Source: an uncultured Bacteroidota bacterium
Lineage (GTDB): Bacteria > Bacteroidota > Bacteroidia > Flavobacteriales > Flavobacteriaceae
Direction: 5' to 3'
Assembly: GCA_902515405.1 (NCBI GenBank)
Contig: CABXUS010000011.1
Span: forward strand, 1 to 40,550
DNA: 40,550 bases
The notes under the pieces were generated by a model. That model searched no databases. It was not told the origin of the DNA and saw nothing but the letters and a program-made list of their open reading frames with translations. The stretch's first letter is position 1, and each line of letters begins with the position of its first letter. Position numbers and translations under genes: made by a program. Below, in pieces: positions 25,384 through 33,577 of this stretch.

Positions 25384-26455
25384 TTTTATTTCCTTTTTGT
25401 CTTGCTAAAACCTGTAAGTCTACTACGGTATCAGACTCATCAACAATTTCTAAACCAAAAACAGTTTCTATAATATCTTCCAATGTTACCAATCCCATTA
25501 TAACCCCGTTCTTATCAGTTGCTAATGATATATGCTCTCTTTCTCTCAATAACCTATCAAAAAGTATAGGAACTTTAGATTCATAATTCACTTTAATTAT
25601 CTTTCTTTTTATATCCTTAAGTTTAAGCGTGCCTTTTTTTTGAATTATTTTCTCAAGAATAGTATCCTTTAAAACATAGTAATCAATACTATTTTTATTC
25701 TTTAAAAAAATAGGGATTCTAGAGAACGGAAGATTATTGTTTTTTGTATAGAAATCGTTGATTGAAGAATTTTCATTTGCAATTTTCATTACTAAAAAAG
25801 GTGTCATAATTTCTTTCAATTGAACATTTTCAAACTTTACAATATTTTGAATAAAATCAGAATCTTTTTCTTTGAGTACGCCCTCTTCTTCAGCAATTTC
25901 AGCTATTGTTGAAATATCTTCTCTTTTAAAAATTGATCCTTTTTTTTCTCTGAAACCTATTCTTGTAAAAAATTGTAAAATCCAAAGTAATCCGGAGTAT
26001 TTAAATAAAGGTAAAATAGAGGATAATGAAATGGTAGTGAATGGAGCTAATTTATGCCAATAATTTGCACCTATAGTTTTTGGAATTATCTCTGATAAAA
26101 TTAAAACCAGTATAGTCATTATGGTGGAAACAATACCTACTAGGAAATCTTCAGAAATTGAAGCGCCTAGAAACGAATAGCTATTTTCAATATTCAAAGT
26201 AGAGTAAGCAATTTTTGCTTGCACCCCAACCATAATTGCTCCAACAGTATGGGCTACCGTATTTAATGTTAAAATTATTATAAGAGGTTCATCGATTGAA
26301 TTTTTTAAAACTTGAAGCTTTTTTGCATATTTTTTACCTTCTTTAATCTTAATTTTTATAAAAGTAGGATTTATGCTTAATAAGACTGCCTCTAAAATTG
26401 AACACAAAAAGGAAAGTGATATTGTTAGAAATCCGTAAAGAATTAAAAGACCCAA
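25373..26455 (-). CDS. CNNM/CorC-type membrane protein with CBS domains
   Basis: A 360-residue protein with an N-terminal DUF21/CNNM membrane domain (about 1-165; landmarks FLCSILEAVLLSINP, NTVAHTVGA and LSEIIPKTIGA) and a cytosolic CBS pair (about 200-340; MTPFLVMKI, then MGLVTLEDIIETVFGLEIVDE). CNNM/CorC proteins are linked to Mg2+ or Co2+ efflux. The C-terminal CorC_HlyC domain is absent, giving the short form. The start appears to be TTG at 26455, since the helix begins at once and no ATG is close. Divergent to the small gene at 26593. Confidence 0.88.
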   Translation of the reverse strand: MGLLILYGFLTISLSFLCSILEAVLLSINPTFIKIKIKEGKKYAKKLQVLKNSIDEPLIIILTLNTVAHTVGAIMVGVQAKIAYSTLNIENSYSFLGASISEDFLVGIVSTIMTILVLILSEIIPKTIGANYWHKLAPFTTISLSSILPLFKYSGLLWILQFFTRIGFREKKGSIFKREDISTIAEIAEEEGVLKEKDSDFIQNIVKFENVQLKEIMTPFLVMKIANENSSINDFYTKNNNLPFSRIPIFLKNKNSIDYYVLKDTILEKIIQKKGTLKLKDIKRKIIKVNYESKVPILFDRLLREREHISLATDKNGVIMGLVTLEDIIETVFGLEIVDESDTVVDLQVLARQKGNKIKK

Positions 26456-26592
26456 ATAAAATTATTATTATTTTAAAGTTAGCAAATCAATATCATTCAT
26501 AGAAGCTTAATAACTAAAATTACTAATTATACTTTATTTTAGCTATAAATTATTTATTCTTAATCAATTATAAATCAATAAAATTATAAATA

Positions 26593-26787
26593 TTGAAAAA
26601 ACTATTTGAAAAGAAAAAAACTAATAAAAATAATATTTCATATAATTTATTAGAGGGAATAATTACATTTATATTTTGGCAAGTTTCTCTTTTCATTATT
26701 GATGATGATTTAGGGCCTGTAGCCACTATTATTTTATTTGTGATAACGTATTTAATAACATTAAATATTATTAGAAAATTTAAATAA
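26593..26787 (+). CDS. Small hypothetical membrane protein
   Basis: A 64-residue protein from a TTG start with a Lys-rich N-terminus (KKLFEKKKTNKNN) and two hydrophobic helices (about 20-38 and 43-60) separated by DDDLGP. The positive-inside pattern and acidic loop make it believable, but I do not recognise a family. A later start is not available in frame before the first helix. Confidence 0.5.
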   Translation: MKKLFEKKKTNKNNISYNLLEGIITFIFWQVSLFIIDDDLGPVATIILFVITYLITLNIIRKFK

Positions 26788-26847
26788 TCTTAAATCGTCC
26801 TTAAAGAAAACTTTAGAAAATAAATAAATTTTTTTAATTTAATAGTT

Positions 26848-27339
26848 ATGAAAAATATAATTTTAATACTTACAATACTTTTGACTTTTGTTTCTTGCGA
26901 TACAGCAGTTAAATCAGAACTACAAACTGGAATTATTGAGGGAGAAGATTCAAAATCTTTATCTATAGACAGCTTTAATGATGCATATCTTGCTAATGAC
27001 ATGACAGGTCAAGATGCTCTTTTCACTGAAGATGCGGTTGCTAGTGTTAATGGTCAAGAAATGTCAACGTCTGAAATGATGGAAGGTTTTATGGAAGGCA
27101 GAGAATTTTATGATAATATTGAACAAACCGATAGATCAACGGGCACATTTATCTTTGATTCTGGAGATATTTATACTTGTACTTGGTTTGATTGGGGTGG
27201 TACTAGCAAATCCACTGGAGTTGTAGTTGGAAATCCAGTTCATGCTTGGTTTAAATGGGATGGAGATAAAGTTTCGGAGGTTACATACATTTTTGACTCA
27301 GCAGAGTATGTAGCAAACATGGGAGCTGCAACAGAATAA
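26848..27339 (+). CDS. Predicted lipoprotein with NTF2/SnoaL-like fold
   Basis: A 163-residue protein with a lipoprotein signal peptide (lipobox FVSC, Cys17) and an acidic mature domain. The pattern FNDAYLANDM...LFTEDAVASVNGQEMSTSEMMEGFMEGREFYDNI followed by WFDWGGTSKSTGVVVGNPVHAWFKWDGDKVSEVTYIFD resembles the helix-plus-curved-sheet layout of NTF2/SnoaL-like proteins. Such domains bind small ligands or act as enzymes; nothing here shows a specific activity. It is followed by a strong terminator. Confidence 0.7.
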   Translation: MKNIILILTILLTFVSCDTAVKSELQTGIIEGEDSKSLSIDSFNDAYLANDMTGQDALFTEDAVASVNGQEMSTSEMMEGFMEGREFYDNIEQTDRSTGTFIFDSGDIYTCTWFDWGGTSKSTGVVVGNPVHAWFKWDGDKVSEVTYIFDSAEYVANMGAATE

Positions 27340-27352
27340 TTATTTTTAATTT

Positions 27353-27388
27353 AAAACCCTTAGTGCCATAAATCATTAGGGGTTTTTA
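27353..27388. terminator. Bidirectional intrinsic terminator
   Basis: AAAACCCTTAGTG (27353-27365) pairs with CATTAGGGGTTTT (27374-27386) through 13 positions including two G-T pairs, with an eight-base loop. A-run and T-run flanks let it work on both strands. It sits between the convergent lipoprotein and DUF2237 genes. Confidence 0.75.
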
Positions 27389-27748
27389 TTAAAATTTATA
27401 TTCAAGTAAAGTTTCAAAAGAAACATAATCAAGAGTTTTTAAATTTGTTGCTTCAAGAATAATTTTTGGTGCACATCCTGCTTTATGTGCCTCAATCCAT
27501 CTTGATACGCACAAACACCATTTATCACCATCTTTCAATCCTTTAAAATTATATTTAGGATAATCTACAGTTAGGTCATTACCCATTTTTTTAGAAAACT
27601 CTAAAAATTTATCACTTACAATTGCACAAACAGTGTGAGTTCCAAAATCATTTAGTCCAGTTTCGCAGCAACCATTTCTGTAAGCACCAGTTAGAGGGTT
27701 GGTGCTACAAGTTTGCAGTTTTTTCCCAAATAAATTTAACTTACTCAC
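27389..27748 (-). CDS. DUF2237 family protein
   Basis: A 119-residue cysteine-rich soluble protein. It shows the whole DUF2237 pattern: NLFGKKLQTCSTNPLTGAYRNGCCETG, DFGTHTVCAIVSDKFLEFSKKMGNDL, and GLKDGDKWCLCVSRWIEAHKAGCAPKIILEATN. The conserved Cys and His residues suggest metal binding, but no function is established for the family. The start overlaps the preceding thioesterase gene by eight bases. Confidence 0.92.
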   Translation of the reverse strand: MSKLNLFGKKLQTCSTNPLTGAYRNGCCETGLNDFGTHTVCAIVSDKFLEFSKKMGNDLTVDYPKYNFKGLKDGDKWCLCVSRWIEAHKAGCAPKIILEATNLKTLDYVSFETLLEYKF

Positions 27749-28154
27749 TTTTCATTATTACAGCAGTATGAATTAAAGTAGCTGCTAATTTACCATCCTT
27801 TGAAAAAACCTCACCTTTCATTGAGGCTATAGTCTTACCCTTTTTAATTATTTTAGCTGTAGCAACAACTTCACCCTCCACAAGTGGTCTATGATGAATA
27901 CTATGTAGGTTTGTAGAGTTGGGATAAATTGTCCCTTTTGATTCGTATATTAAAAGCAGACTTGTTACATCATCTAACATAGAATTTATTTGTCCACCTT
28001 GTACAGTCCCCACTGGATTTAATGTATTTGAATTAAAAAAAGCTTTTAATTTTAAAAATCCTATTTTGTATTCAATTAGCTCAAATTCATAAAGTTTTCC
28101 GGTTCCGCCTTTAGCTTTATGATAGTCGATGTATTTTTGAAATTCTTCTTTCAT
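27741..28154 (-). CDS. PaaI family hotdog-fold thioesterase
   Basis: A 137-residue hotdog-fold protein of the PaaI type, which hydrolyses acyl- or aryl-CoA thioesters. The motif GTVQGGQINSMLDDVTSLLL corresponds to the family G-x-x-x-G-G-x-x-x-x-x-x-D segment with the catalytic acidic residue, and LHSIHHRPLVEGEVVATAKIIKKGKTIASMKGEV is the following sheet. Substrate unknown. It is followed, with an overlap, by DUF2237 and preceded ten bases away by the DUF4149-like gene. Confidence 0.88.
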   Translation of the reverse strand: MKEEFQKYIDYHKAKGGTGKLYEFELIEYKIGFLKLKAFFNSNTLNPVGTVQGGQINSMLDDVTSLLLIYESKGTIYPNSTNLHSIHHRPLVEGEVVATAKIIKKGKTIASMKGEVFSKDGKLAATLIHTAVIMKSE

Positions 28155-28164
28155 TTTTGTAGAA

Positions 28165-28575
28165 TTAATACTTCCATTTAATTATCAATATGAAATTTAT
28201 TACTAGAGTAATAAATGTTAATATCATACTTGTTGAATGTAAAAAAATAAAAAGAGCATCACTTCCTGAGTCTTTAGCTGAATTCATATAAGGAATCATA
28301 ACATAACAAATAAGCATTAAAATAAAACTAGTAATTAAAATAATTTTCGCTGTATTTTGATTAGGAGAATAATTTATAATTAGGATCCAACTAATTAAAG
28401 AAATAGCACTAATAATAATAAAGAATTTAGGCCATATAAACCTTAAATATAAACTAGCATCTTGTGTACTCAATAGCTTATTTATTGATGGGGCAATTAG
28501 TAAAGATTGATATAAAATAATTCCAATGATAAGACCAGAGAGAATAATCGGGGTCAGTTTTAAAAATTGAAACAT
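28165..28575 (-). CDS. Four-helix membrane protein, DUF4149/TMEM205-like
   Basis: A 136-residue protein with four hydrophobic helices (about 9-29, 48-67, 76-95, 112-133). The pattern QSLLIAPSINKLLSTQDASLYLRFIWPKFF after helix 1 and FIFLHSTSMILTF in helix 4 resembles DUF4149/TMEM205 proteins. Their function in bacteria is unknown. It starts 35 bases downstream of the cupredoxin gene and probably shares its transcript. Confidence 0.6.
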   Translation of the reverse strand: MFQFLKLTPIILSGLIIGIILYQSLLIAPSINKLLSTQDASLYLRFIWPKFFIIISAISLISWILIINYSPNQNTAKIILITSFILMLICYVMIPYMNSAKDSGSDALFIFLHSTSMILTFITLVINFILIIKWKY

Positions 28576-28610
28576 TTTAAATTGTGGTAGTAAAATTAAA
28601 CTAAATATAT

Positions 28611-28988
28611 TTATTGAATTATAATCTTACCAAACATATTTTTATGTTTAATGCATTGATAGTAGTAAGTTCCTTTTTGTTTTGGTTCCCATTCAACAAT
28701 TCCTTTCGATAAACCATTTTTTTCGATTTCTTTTACTGAATTTTTTTTACCAATTCCAGCCTGATCCTTTATTAAAAAAGGATGTCCAGGAGCATTAACT
28801 TCAAAAATTAATATTGAACCAAGGTTATATACCAAATCTGGATCAAAGCTATTTACTTCGCCATTTGAATCGTTTCCAATAATTTTATAATCATTTTTGC
28901 CATTAGCTATTACACTTATTTTAAATTCTTGACTAACTAAATCGTTTAAATGAAATATAAATATTGATAATATAAAAATTGTTTTCAT
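28611..28988 (-). CDS. Secreted cupredoxin (type 1 copper protein)
   Basis: A 125-residue protein with a signal peptide (about 1-19) and a small cupredoxin domain. Predicted copper ligands are H69 in APGHPFLIK, and C112, H115 and M118 in YYYQCIKHKNMFGKIII, giving the C-x2-H-x2-M spacing of a plastocyanin-like group. It would sit in the periplasm or, after cleavage, be exported, and shuttle electrons or bind copper. No partner oxidase or reductase is next to it. Confidence 0.85.
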   Translation of the reverse strand: MKTIFILSIFIFHLNDLVSQEFKISVIANGKNDYKIIGNDSNGEVNSFDPDLVYNLGSILIFEVNAPGHPFLIKDQAGIGKKNSVKEIEKNGLSKGIVEWEPKQKGTYYYQCIKHKNMFGKIIIQ

Positions 28989-29038
28989 GTTCTACACCAT
29001 ACAAAAAGTATGCCTCTAAATAAAATTTAGTAAATGAT

Positions 29039-29299
29039 TTAAATTGTAAATTCCAAATTGTTTGAATCTAAATTCAAGTGGATATAAATAAGATAGATCA
29101 AATAAATAAAGATTGAACAGGAAATAAAAAAAATTAAATTTTTTAAAATAATGTTTAAGGTGTTTTTAGAAATTAAGACAATTGAGTTTATATATAGTAT
29201 TACAATTATTAAATTTATCTGACTAAATATTCCAATTGAATAAAAGCTAAGAAAAGCAATAATTGAAAAGAAAAGAAAAAAATAATTCAAGTAACTCAT
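29039..29299 (-). CDS. Small hypothetical membrane protein
   Basis: An 86-residue, very hydrophobic frame with about three helices (3-24, 27-45, 52-72) and a polar tail LDSNNLEFTI. I recognise no family. Its ATG is only 16 bases from the ATG of the divergent gene at 29316, leaving almost no room for separate promoters, so either the promoters overlap coding sequence or this frame is spurious. Confidence 0.4.
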   Translation of the reverse strand: MSYLNYFFLFFSIIAFLSFYSIGIFSQINLIIVILYINSIVLISKNTLNIILKNLIFFISCSIFIYLIYLIYIHLNLDSNNLEFTI

Positions 29300-29315
29300 T
29301 TTAATATAATTTAAA

Positions 29316-29711
29316 ATGGAACAAATCTTTTTGAAAATAAATATTTATTCAAATATATATTTAATTGCTATATCTATTATTGTCCAGCTAATCATTTATC
29401 CATCATTCAAAAACTATTCCGATTCTACTTTCAAATTCTTTCATAGTTCATACACAAACAAAATGTTTTTTATTGTTGGGCCAGTTATGATTTTAGAATT
29501 AATATCCACACTATATTTAGCTATAAAAATCTCATTTTTTTTACCAACTTCTATTGTTGCATTGATATGGTTCACCACATTTTTTTTAATAGTTCCTGTT
29601 CATGATAGTTTAAACTCATCTTTCGATATTAGAAATCATAAAAAATTATTACGTTTAAATTTTATAAGGTCTACTTTTTGGGTATTAAAACTTTTAGTTA
29701 TTTCAACTTAA
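29316..29711 (+). CDS. Four-helix membrane protein of a widespread uncharacterised family
   Basis: A 131-residue protein with four helices. The patterns VQLIIYPSFKNYSDSTFKFFHSSY, VGPVMILELISTLYL, VPVHDSLNSSF and LNFIRSTFWVLK match a common uncharacterised bacterial family with a YP-x-F, a conserved His in the first loop, P-x-M-x-x-E in helix 2 and N-x-I-R-T/S-x-x-W before helix 4, related to DUF1772-type proteins. Conserved polar residues in the membrane hint at an enzyme or binding role. Function unknown. Confidence 0.6.
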   Translation: MEQIFLKINIYSNIYLIAISIIVQLIIYPSFKNYSDSTFKFFHSSYTNKMFFIVGPVMILELISTLYLAIKISFFLPTSIVALIWFTTFFLIVPVHDSLNSSFDIRNHKKLLRLNFIRSTFWVLKLLVIST

Positions 29712-29814
29712 AGTATTGTATTTTTTCTATTCCAAATATTGTCACCCAAATTTTAGTTTTATTAAATCCAAAATAGAACAATACAAATAATATTTGGATA
29801 TAATAGATACTAAT

Positions 29815-30774
29815 TTATTGTTGCTGTTGCTGAATCATTTGTAAGTTTTTTTGAAAACTATTAAAATCATTATTCTCTTTTTCTTCTTTTATCATATTCT
29901 CACTTTCATAATTATATGAAGGTAAGGATATTCTTTTTGTGTCTAAATCAACTATTACATCCATTGTTTGTGTTTCATTTCCTTTATAAACTCCTTTTAC
30001 AGGGGAACAGTCGCTGTAATCTCTACCAACAGAAAGTTTTATATGATAAATATCAGCGATACAATTATTTGTTGGGTCCAAGCCAATCCAGCCATAATCA
30101 GGGATATAAACCTCTACCCAAGCATGAGTTGCTGAGGCCCCTCGTAATCTTCCAGTAGCAAAAACATATCCACTTACATATCTACATGGTATTGAAGCAA
30201 TTCTACATAGCTGAATTAAAACATTTGTAAAATCTTGACAAACACCAGCTCTAGACAGCCAAACCTCTTGAATTTTTGTGTAGATATTTGTAATACCCTT
30301 TTTGTATTTAAAATCTTTATTAACAAATTCACATAAATTATTTGCAAGTTTAAATGGTGATATATTTTCAGATTTAAGAGACTTAACAATATTTTTTGCC
30401 TCATTAATATTTGGAAAAATTTCTACATTTAAAAAAGGCAAGAAATCAATCGATTTTTTTAAACTAATGATATATGACCATTGTTCTGAAATATTCATTG
30501 TATCCTCAGGCATTACGATTCTGGTTTTAATTATTTCAGCTTCAGACAAAATTGATAAAAATTTATGTGGATGGATATAGTTAAAAAATCCAACTCTATT
30601 ATTATAATCATCTATATAGGTAGATATCATAGGATTTCCAGATACAATAATTTTATGAGTTACAATTTGCTGATTAACATCATTATATGGATATAAATGA
30701 ATTTTATTATTACTTTCAGAAACGTTGTTTGAGTATTTATACGTTGTTAAGTGTTTTAAAAAAAAATTTTTCAT
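29815..30774 (-). CDS. Transglutaminase-like protein with C-terminal glutamine tail
   Basis: A 319-residue protein with an N-terminal bacterial transglutaminase domain (about 5-90) and a transglutaminase-like core. The catalytic triad is visible: C179 in RAGVCQDFTN, H217 in SATHAWVEVYIPDYGWI and D233 in GLDPTNN. Most bacterial members act as cysteine peptidases or amidases on peptide bonds. No signal peptide is present, so it acts in the cytosol. The extreme C-terminus is glutamine-rich, ending in five Gln. It overlaps the alpha-E gene by four bases and is the third member of the ATP-grasp/alpha-E/transglutaminase trio. Confidence 0.93.
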   Translation of the reverse strand: MKNFFLKHLTTYKYSNNVSESNNKIHLYPYNDVNQQIVTHKIIVSGNPMISTYIDDYNNRVGFFNYIHPHKFLSILSEAEIIKTRIVMPEDTMNISEQWSYIISLKKSIDFLPFLNVEIFPNINEAKNIVKSLKSENISPFKLANNLCEFVNKDFKYKKGITNIYTKIQEVWLSRAGVCQDFTNVLIQLCRIASIPCRYVSGYVFATGRLRGASATHAWVEVYIPDYGWIGLDPTNNCIADIYHIKLSVGRDYSDCSPVKGVYKGNETQTMDVIVDLDTKRISLPSYNYESENMIKEEKENNDFNSFQKNLQMIQQQQQ

Positions 30775-31706
30775 ATGTTTTTTTGATAAAAATATACTTT
30801 ATTAATCTCAATGGAAATATCATTTAATTGCAATTGAATTTCTTTAACAAATTTTTTAAGACCTTTTTTATTTATAGAATCAATATTCGAATATTTTAAA
30901 TCATTTTTCAACTTTCCTGTGAGAAAATCTAATTTATTAGAATCTGGTTTATTAAATTTTTCTAGTCTGATGATGTGTGTATTTAGCTTGTCAACACTAA
31001 ATTTTATTGATCTTGGAAAAAAATCATTTATTGATATCATTTCAATAATATTATCAATACTAAAAATAGATTTATATGTTTTTATATATAATTGATATCC
31101 TCCAATTGAAACAAGTAGATTCTTCCAAAAATAAGATTCCATTAAATCATTATCTGTTTTTTTTAATGATTTTACTTTAACATTTAGAAAATCAATACTT
31201 TGTAATATCCTTTCCAAATACTTCCCTAAGTTCATAAAACAATAAGCATTACCTCTTTCTTGTGTAACATCTGCTACACTATAATAAATATGATGATATT
31301 GAATTAACTCATTTATAAATTCAATTGGATCTTTTTTTTTAGATGACTTATAGAAATCTTCACTTGAAATATCAAGAAAGTATTTGTTTATTGAAAGCCA
31401 AATCTCCCTAGAAACATGTTCTTGAACGCTTCTAGCATTTTCTCTTGCACTAGTAATCATATTAATTAATGTATTACTATTATTCTTGTCAAATATTATA
31501 AAATCAATTATTGAAATAGAATCATTAAAATTATTTTGAAAATTTGTTTCTGAACCTATGTAAGAATTGATAATCCCATCCCAAGATGAAGAACCATCAG
31601 AATCTAATGATGAATTATAATTGGCTTTTATAAGATTTAATAATCCATAGCTCCTCTCCATATATCTATCCATCCAAAATAAATTATTTGCAACTCTACT
31701 TAACAT
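30771..31706 (-). CDS. Alpha-E domain protein
   Basis: A 311-residue, all-helical protein with the family opening MLSRVANNLFWMDRYMERSYGLLNLI and a later AYCFMNLGKYLERILQSIDFL. Alpha-E proteins accompany circularly permuted ATP-grasp ligases and transglutaminases in many bacteria and are thought to be part of a peptide-synthesis or peptide-tagging pathway. Their own activity is unknown. The gene starts one base after the ATP-grasp stop and overlaps the transglutaminase gene by four bases, so the three are one operon. Confidence 0.92.
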   Translation of the reverse strand: MLSRVANNLFWMDRYMERSYGLLNLIKANYNSSLDSDGSSSWDGIINSYIGSETNFQNNFNDSISIIDFIIFDKNNSNTLINMITSARENARSVQEHVSREIWLSINKYFLDISSEDFYKSSKKKDPIEFINELIQYHHIYYSVADVTQERGNAYCFMNLGKYLERILQSIDFLNVKVKSLKKTDNDLMESYFWKNLLVSIGGYQLYIKTYKSIFSIDNIIEMISINDFFPRSIKFSVDKLNTHIIRLEKFNKPDSNKLDFLTGKLKNDLKYSNIDSINKKGLKKFVKEIQLQLNDISIEINKVYFYQKNI

Positions 31707-31707
31707 A

Positions 31708-33153
31708 TTAACTATTAATTATCCATGTATCTTTACTTCCTCCACCTTGAGAACTATTAACTATTAATGAACCTTCTTTTAGTGCTGTTCTTGTCAGTCC
31801 ACCAGGACAGACCTTAATCCCATTTGCTCCATAAATTGCAAAAGGCCTTAAATCAACGCATCTTGGTCTTAGTTTATTATTTATTAAACAGGGCGATGTT
31901 GAGAGATTTAGTGTAGGTTGAGCAATGAACATTTCCGGTTCCATATTAATTTTTTTTATATAATTTTTAATTTCTTTTTCACTAGCATCTTTTCCAATTA
32001 ACATTCCATAACCTCCACTTCCATCAGTCCTTTTAACAACTAATTTTTCAATATTATTTATTACATACTCTTTTTCATCGTTGTTAGAAAGTTTATAAGT
32101 TTTAATATTTTCAAGAATTGGCTTTTCATTTAAGTAATATGAAATCATATCAGGCACATATGTATAAACAGCTTTATCATCAGCTACTCCTGAACCAGGA
32201 GCATTAACAATTATTACATTTCCTTGTCGATAACAATCCATTATTCCAGCAACTCCCAGAATACTATTCGAGTTAAAGTTTAATGGATCTAAAAACTCAT
32301 CATCAATTCTTCTGTAAATAATATCGACAACTTTGAGACCACCTGCTGTTTTCATATAAACATGATTATTTTCTACTACTAAATCATTACCTTCAACTAA
32401 TTCAACACCCATTAACCTTGCTAATGCAGTATGTTCATAATATGCAGAGTTAAACAAACCTGGAGTAAGCAAAACTATAGCAGGCTTCTTTTTATTAGAC
32501 AAAGATTTTAACTGGTTATAAAGTAAAGTAGGATAATTATTAATTGGTAAAACTTTATTTTTAGGAATAAACTTCGGATATAATCTTCTAGTAATCTCAC
32601 GATTTTCTAACATATAACTAACCCCTGAGGGAGTCCTTAAATTATCTTCTAGCACAAAAAATTTTCCATCTTCATTTCTTATTAGATCAATACCTGATAT
32701 ATGTGTATAAATATCTTCTGGAACTTTTAATCCCCGCATGATTCTAAGATAATTTGGATTAGCCACGATTAGCTCTGCTGGAATCATGTTGTCTCTAAGG
32801 AAAAACTGTTCGTGATAAACATCTTTAATAAAAAGATTTAAAGCTTTTAGCCTTTGTTTTAAACCTTTTTCGATTAATTTCCATTCATCATTTTCAATAA
32901 TTCTTGGAATGATATCAAATGGAAAAATTTTTTCAACTCCTTGATCATCACTATATACAGTAAAAGTGACACCTTGGTTCATAAAAAAATCCTTTGAAAA
33001 CTCATTCATATTATTTAAATCCTCGATTGTAAGTTTTTTTAAAAGCTTTGAAAACCTTTGATATACTTTTCTAATACTACCCTTTTTACTATACATTTCA
33101 TCAAACATGTGAGGGTACTGATTATAAATATGATTTAATGCTGAGTAACTCAT
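31708..33153 (-). CDS. Circularly permuted ATP-grasp protein
   Basis: A 481-residue protein of the circularly permuted ATP-grasp type 2 family (DUF404/407). Landmarks in order are YPHMFDEMYSKKGSIRKVYQRF, FPFDIIPRIIENDEWKLIEKGLKQR, GIDLIRNEDGKFFVLEDNLRTPSGVSY, VLLTPGLFNSAYYEHTALARLMGVELVEG, and LVVKRTDGSGGYGMLIGK, the nucleotide-binding loop. The family is predicted to ligate an amino group to a carboxylate using ATP. First gene of the trio; upstream is a 170-base gap before the next gene. Confidence 0.93.
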   Translation of the reverse strand: MSYSALNHIYNQYPHMFDEMYSKKGSIRKVYQRFSKLLKKLTIEDLNNMNEFSKDFFMNQGVTFTVYSDDQGVEKIFPFDIIPRIIENDEWKLIEKGLKQRLKALNLFIKDVYHEQFFLRDNMIPAELIVANPNYLRIMRGLKVPEDIYTHISGIDLIRNEDGKFFVLEDNLRTPSGVSYMLENREITRRLYPKFIPKNKVLPINNYPTLLYNQLKSLSNKKKPAIVLLTPGLFNSAYYEHTALARLMGVELVEGNDLVVENNHVYMKTAGGLKVVDIIYRRIDDEFLDPLNFNSNSILGVAGIMDCYRQGNVIIVNAPGSGVADDKAVYTYVPDMISYYLNEKPILENIKTYKLSNNDEKEYVINNIEKLVVKRTDGSGGYGMLIGKDASEKEIKNYIKKINMEPEMFIAQPTLNLSTSPCLINNKLRPRCVDLRPFAIYGANGIKVCPGGLTRTALKEGSLIVNSSQGGGSKDTWIINS

Positions 33154-33214
33154 TATATACTAATAAGTTATAAAATCAATAAGGGATCACGATTTATTTA
33201 AATCGATTTAAATA

Positions 33215-33222
33215 CAAAATTA
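33215..33222 (-). promoter_or_regulatory. Possible -7 element (TAATTTTG) for the ATP-grasp operon
   Basis: On the minus strand TAATTTTG fits TAnnTTTG. The start site would lie near 33208, giving a leader of about 55 bases to the ATP-grasp ATG. No TTG is seen at -33 spacing, so it is a half-site in otherwise gene-free sequence (33154-33326). Confidence 0.35.
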
Positions 33223-33326
33223 TGAAGTTGATAAAATATGGGTATAAAAAATTAAATTTTAATTTTTTTTATTATAAAAAATTATCAATCTAAAAGTGAT
33301 AAATTGGAAAATAACAAATGAATTTT

Positions 33327-33458
33327 CTATCCACCTCTACCAACTTTTCTAACTCCAGCTGACTTAGATTTATTATTCTTGTTATTAAACTTTTGCTTAC
33401 CGCCCTTTTTTCTGCCTGGCTGTTTTTCTGTTCTGTTTCCAAAAAATTTACTTGACAT
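33327..33458 (-). CDS. 43-residue highly basic small protein
   Basis: A minus-strand ATG at 33458 encodes 43 residues beginning SSKFFGNRTEKQPGRKKGG and ending SAGVRKVGRGG, rich in Lys, Arg, Gly and Asn with hardly any acidic residues. Similar MSSKFFGN-starting, Gly/Lys-rich mini proteins ending in a KxGRG motif are, as I recall, common in flavobacterial genomes. The composition suggests RNA, DNA or ribosome binding. No signal peptide. A spurious frame this biased and clean is unlikely. Confidence 0.72.
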   Translation of the reverse strand: MSSKFFGNRTEKQPGRKKGGKQKFNNKNNKSKSAGVRKVGRGG

Positions 33459-33577
33459 ACTATTGTAATTTATATGTCAAATGTAATAAAAACTGATTAA
33501 ACCCTATACTCATTTAGACATTCAGGAGCAATAGAAATCTTTAAACGTACAGGCTTAAAAAATACATTGTTTTAATG

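Noticed and set aside
29732-29797. CCAAATATT/AATATTTGG inverted repeat between convergent genes, as a terminator
   Set aside because: The loop is nearly 50 bases and no T-run follows the stem; not a convincing intrinsic terminator.
29815-33153. The ATP-grasp trio as a wholly new system
   Set aside because: The association of circularly permuted ATP-grasp, alpha-E and transglutaminase genes is already known from comparative genomics; only the local context and Gln tail are reported as notable.
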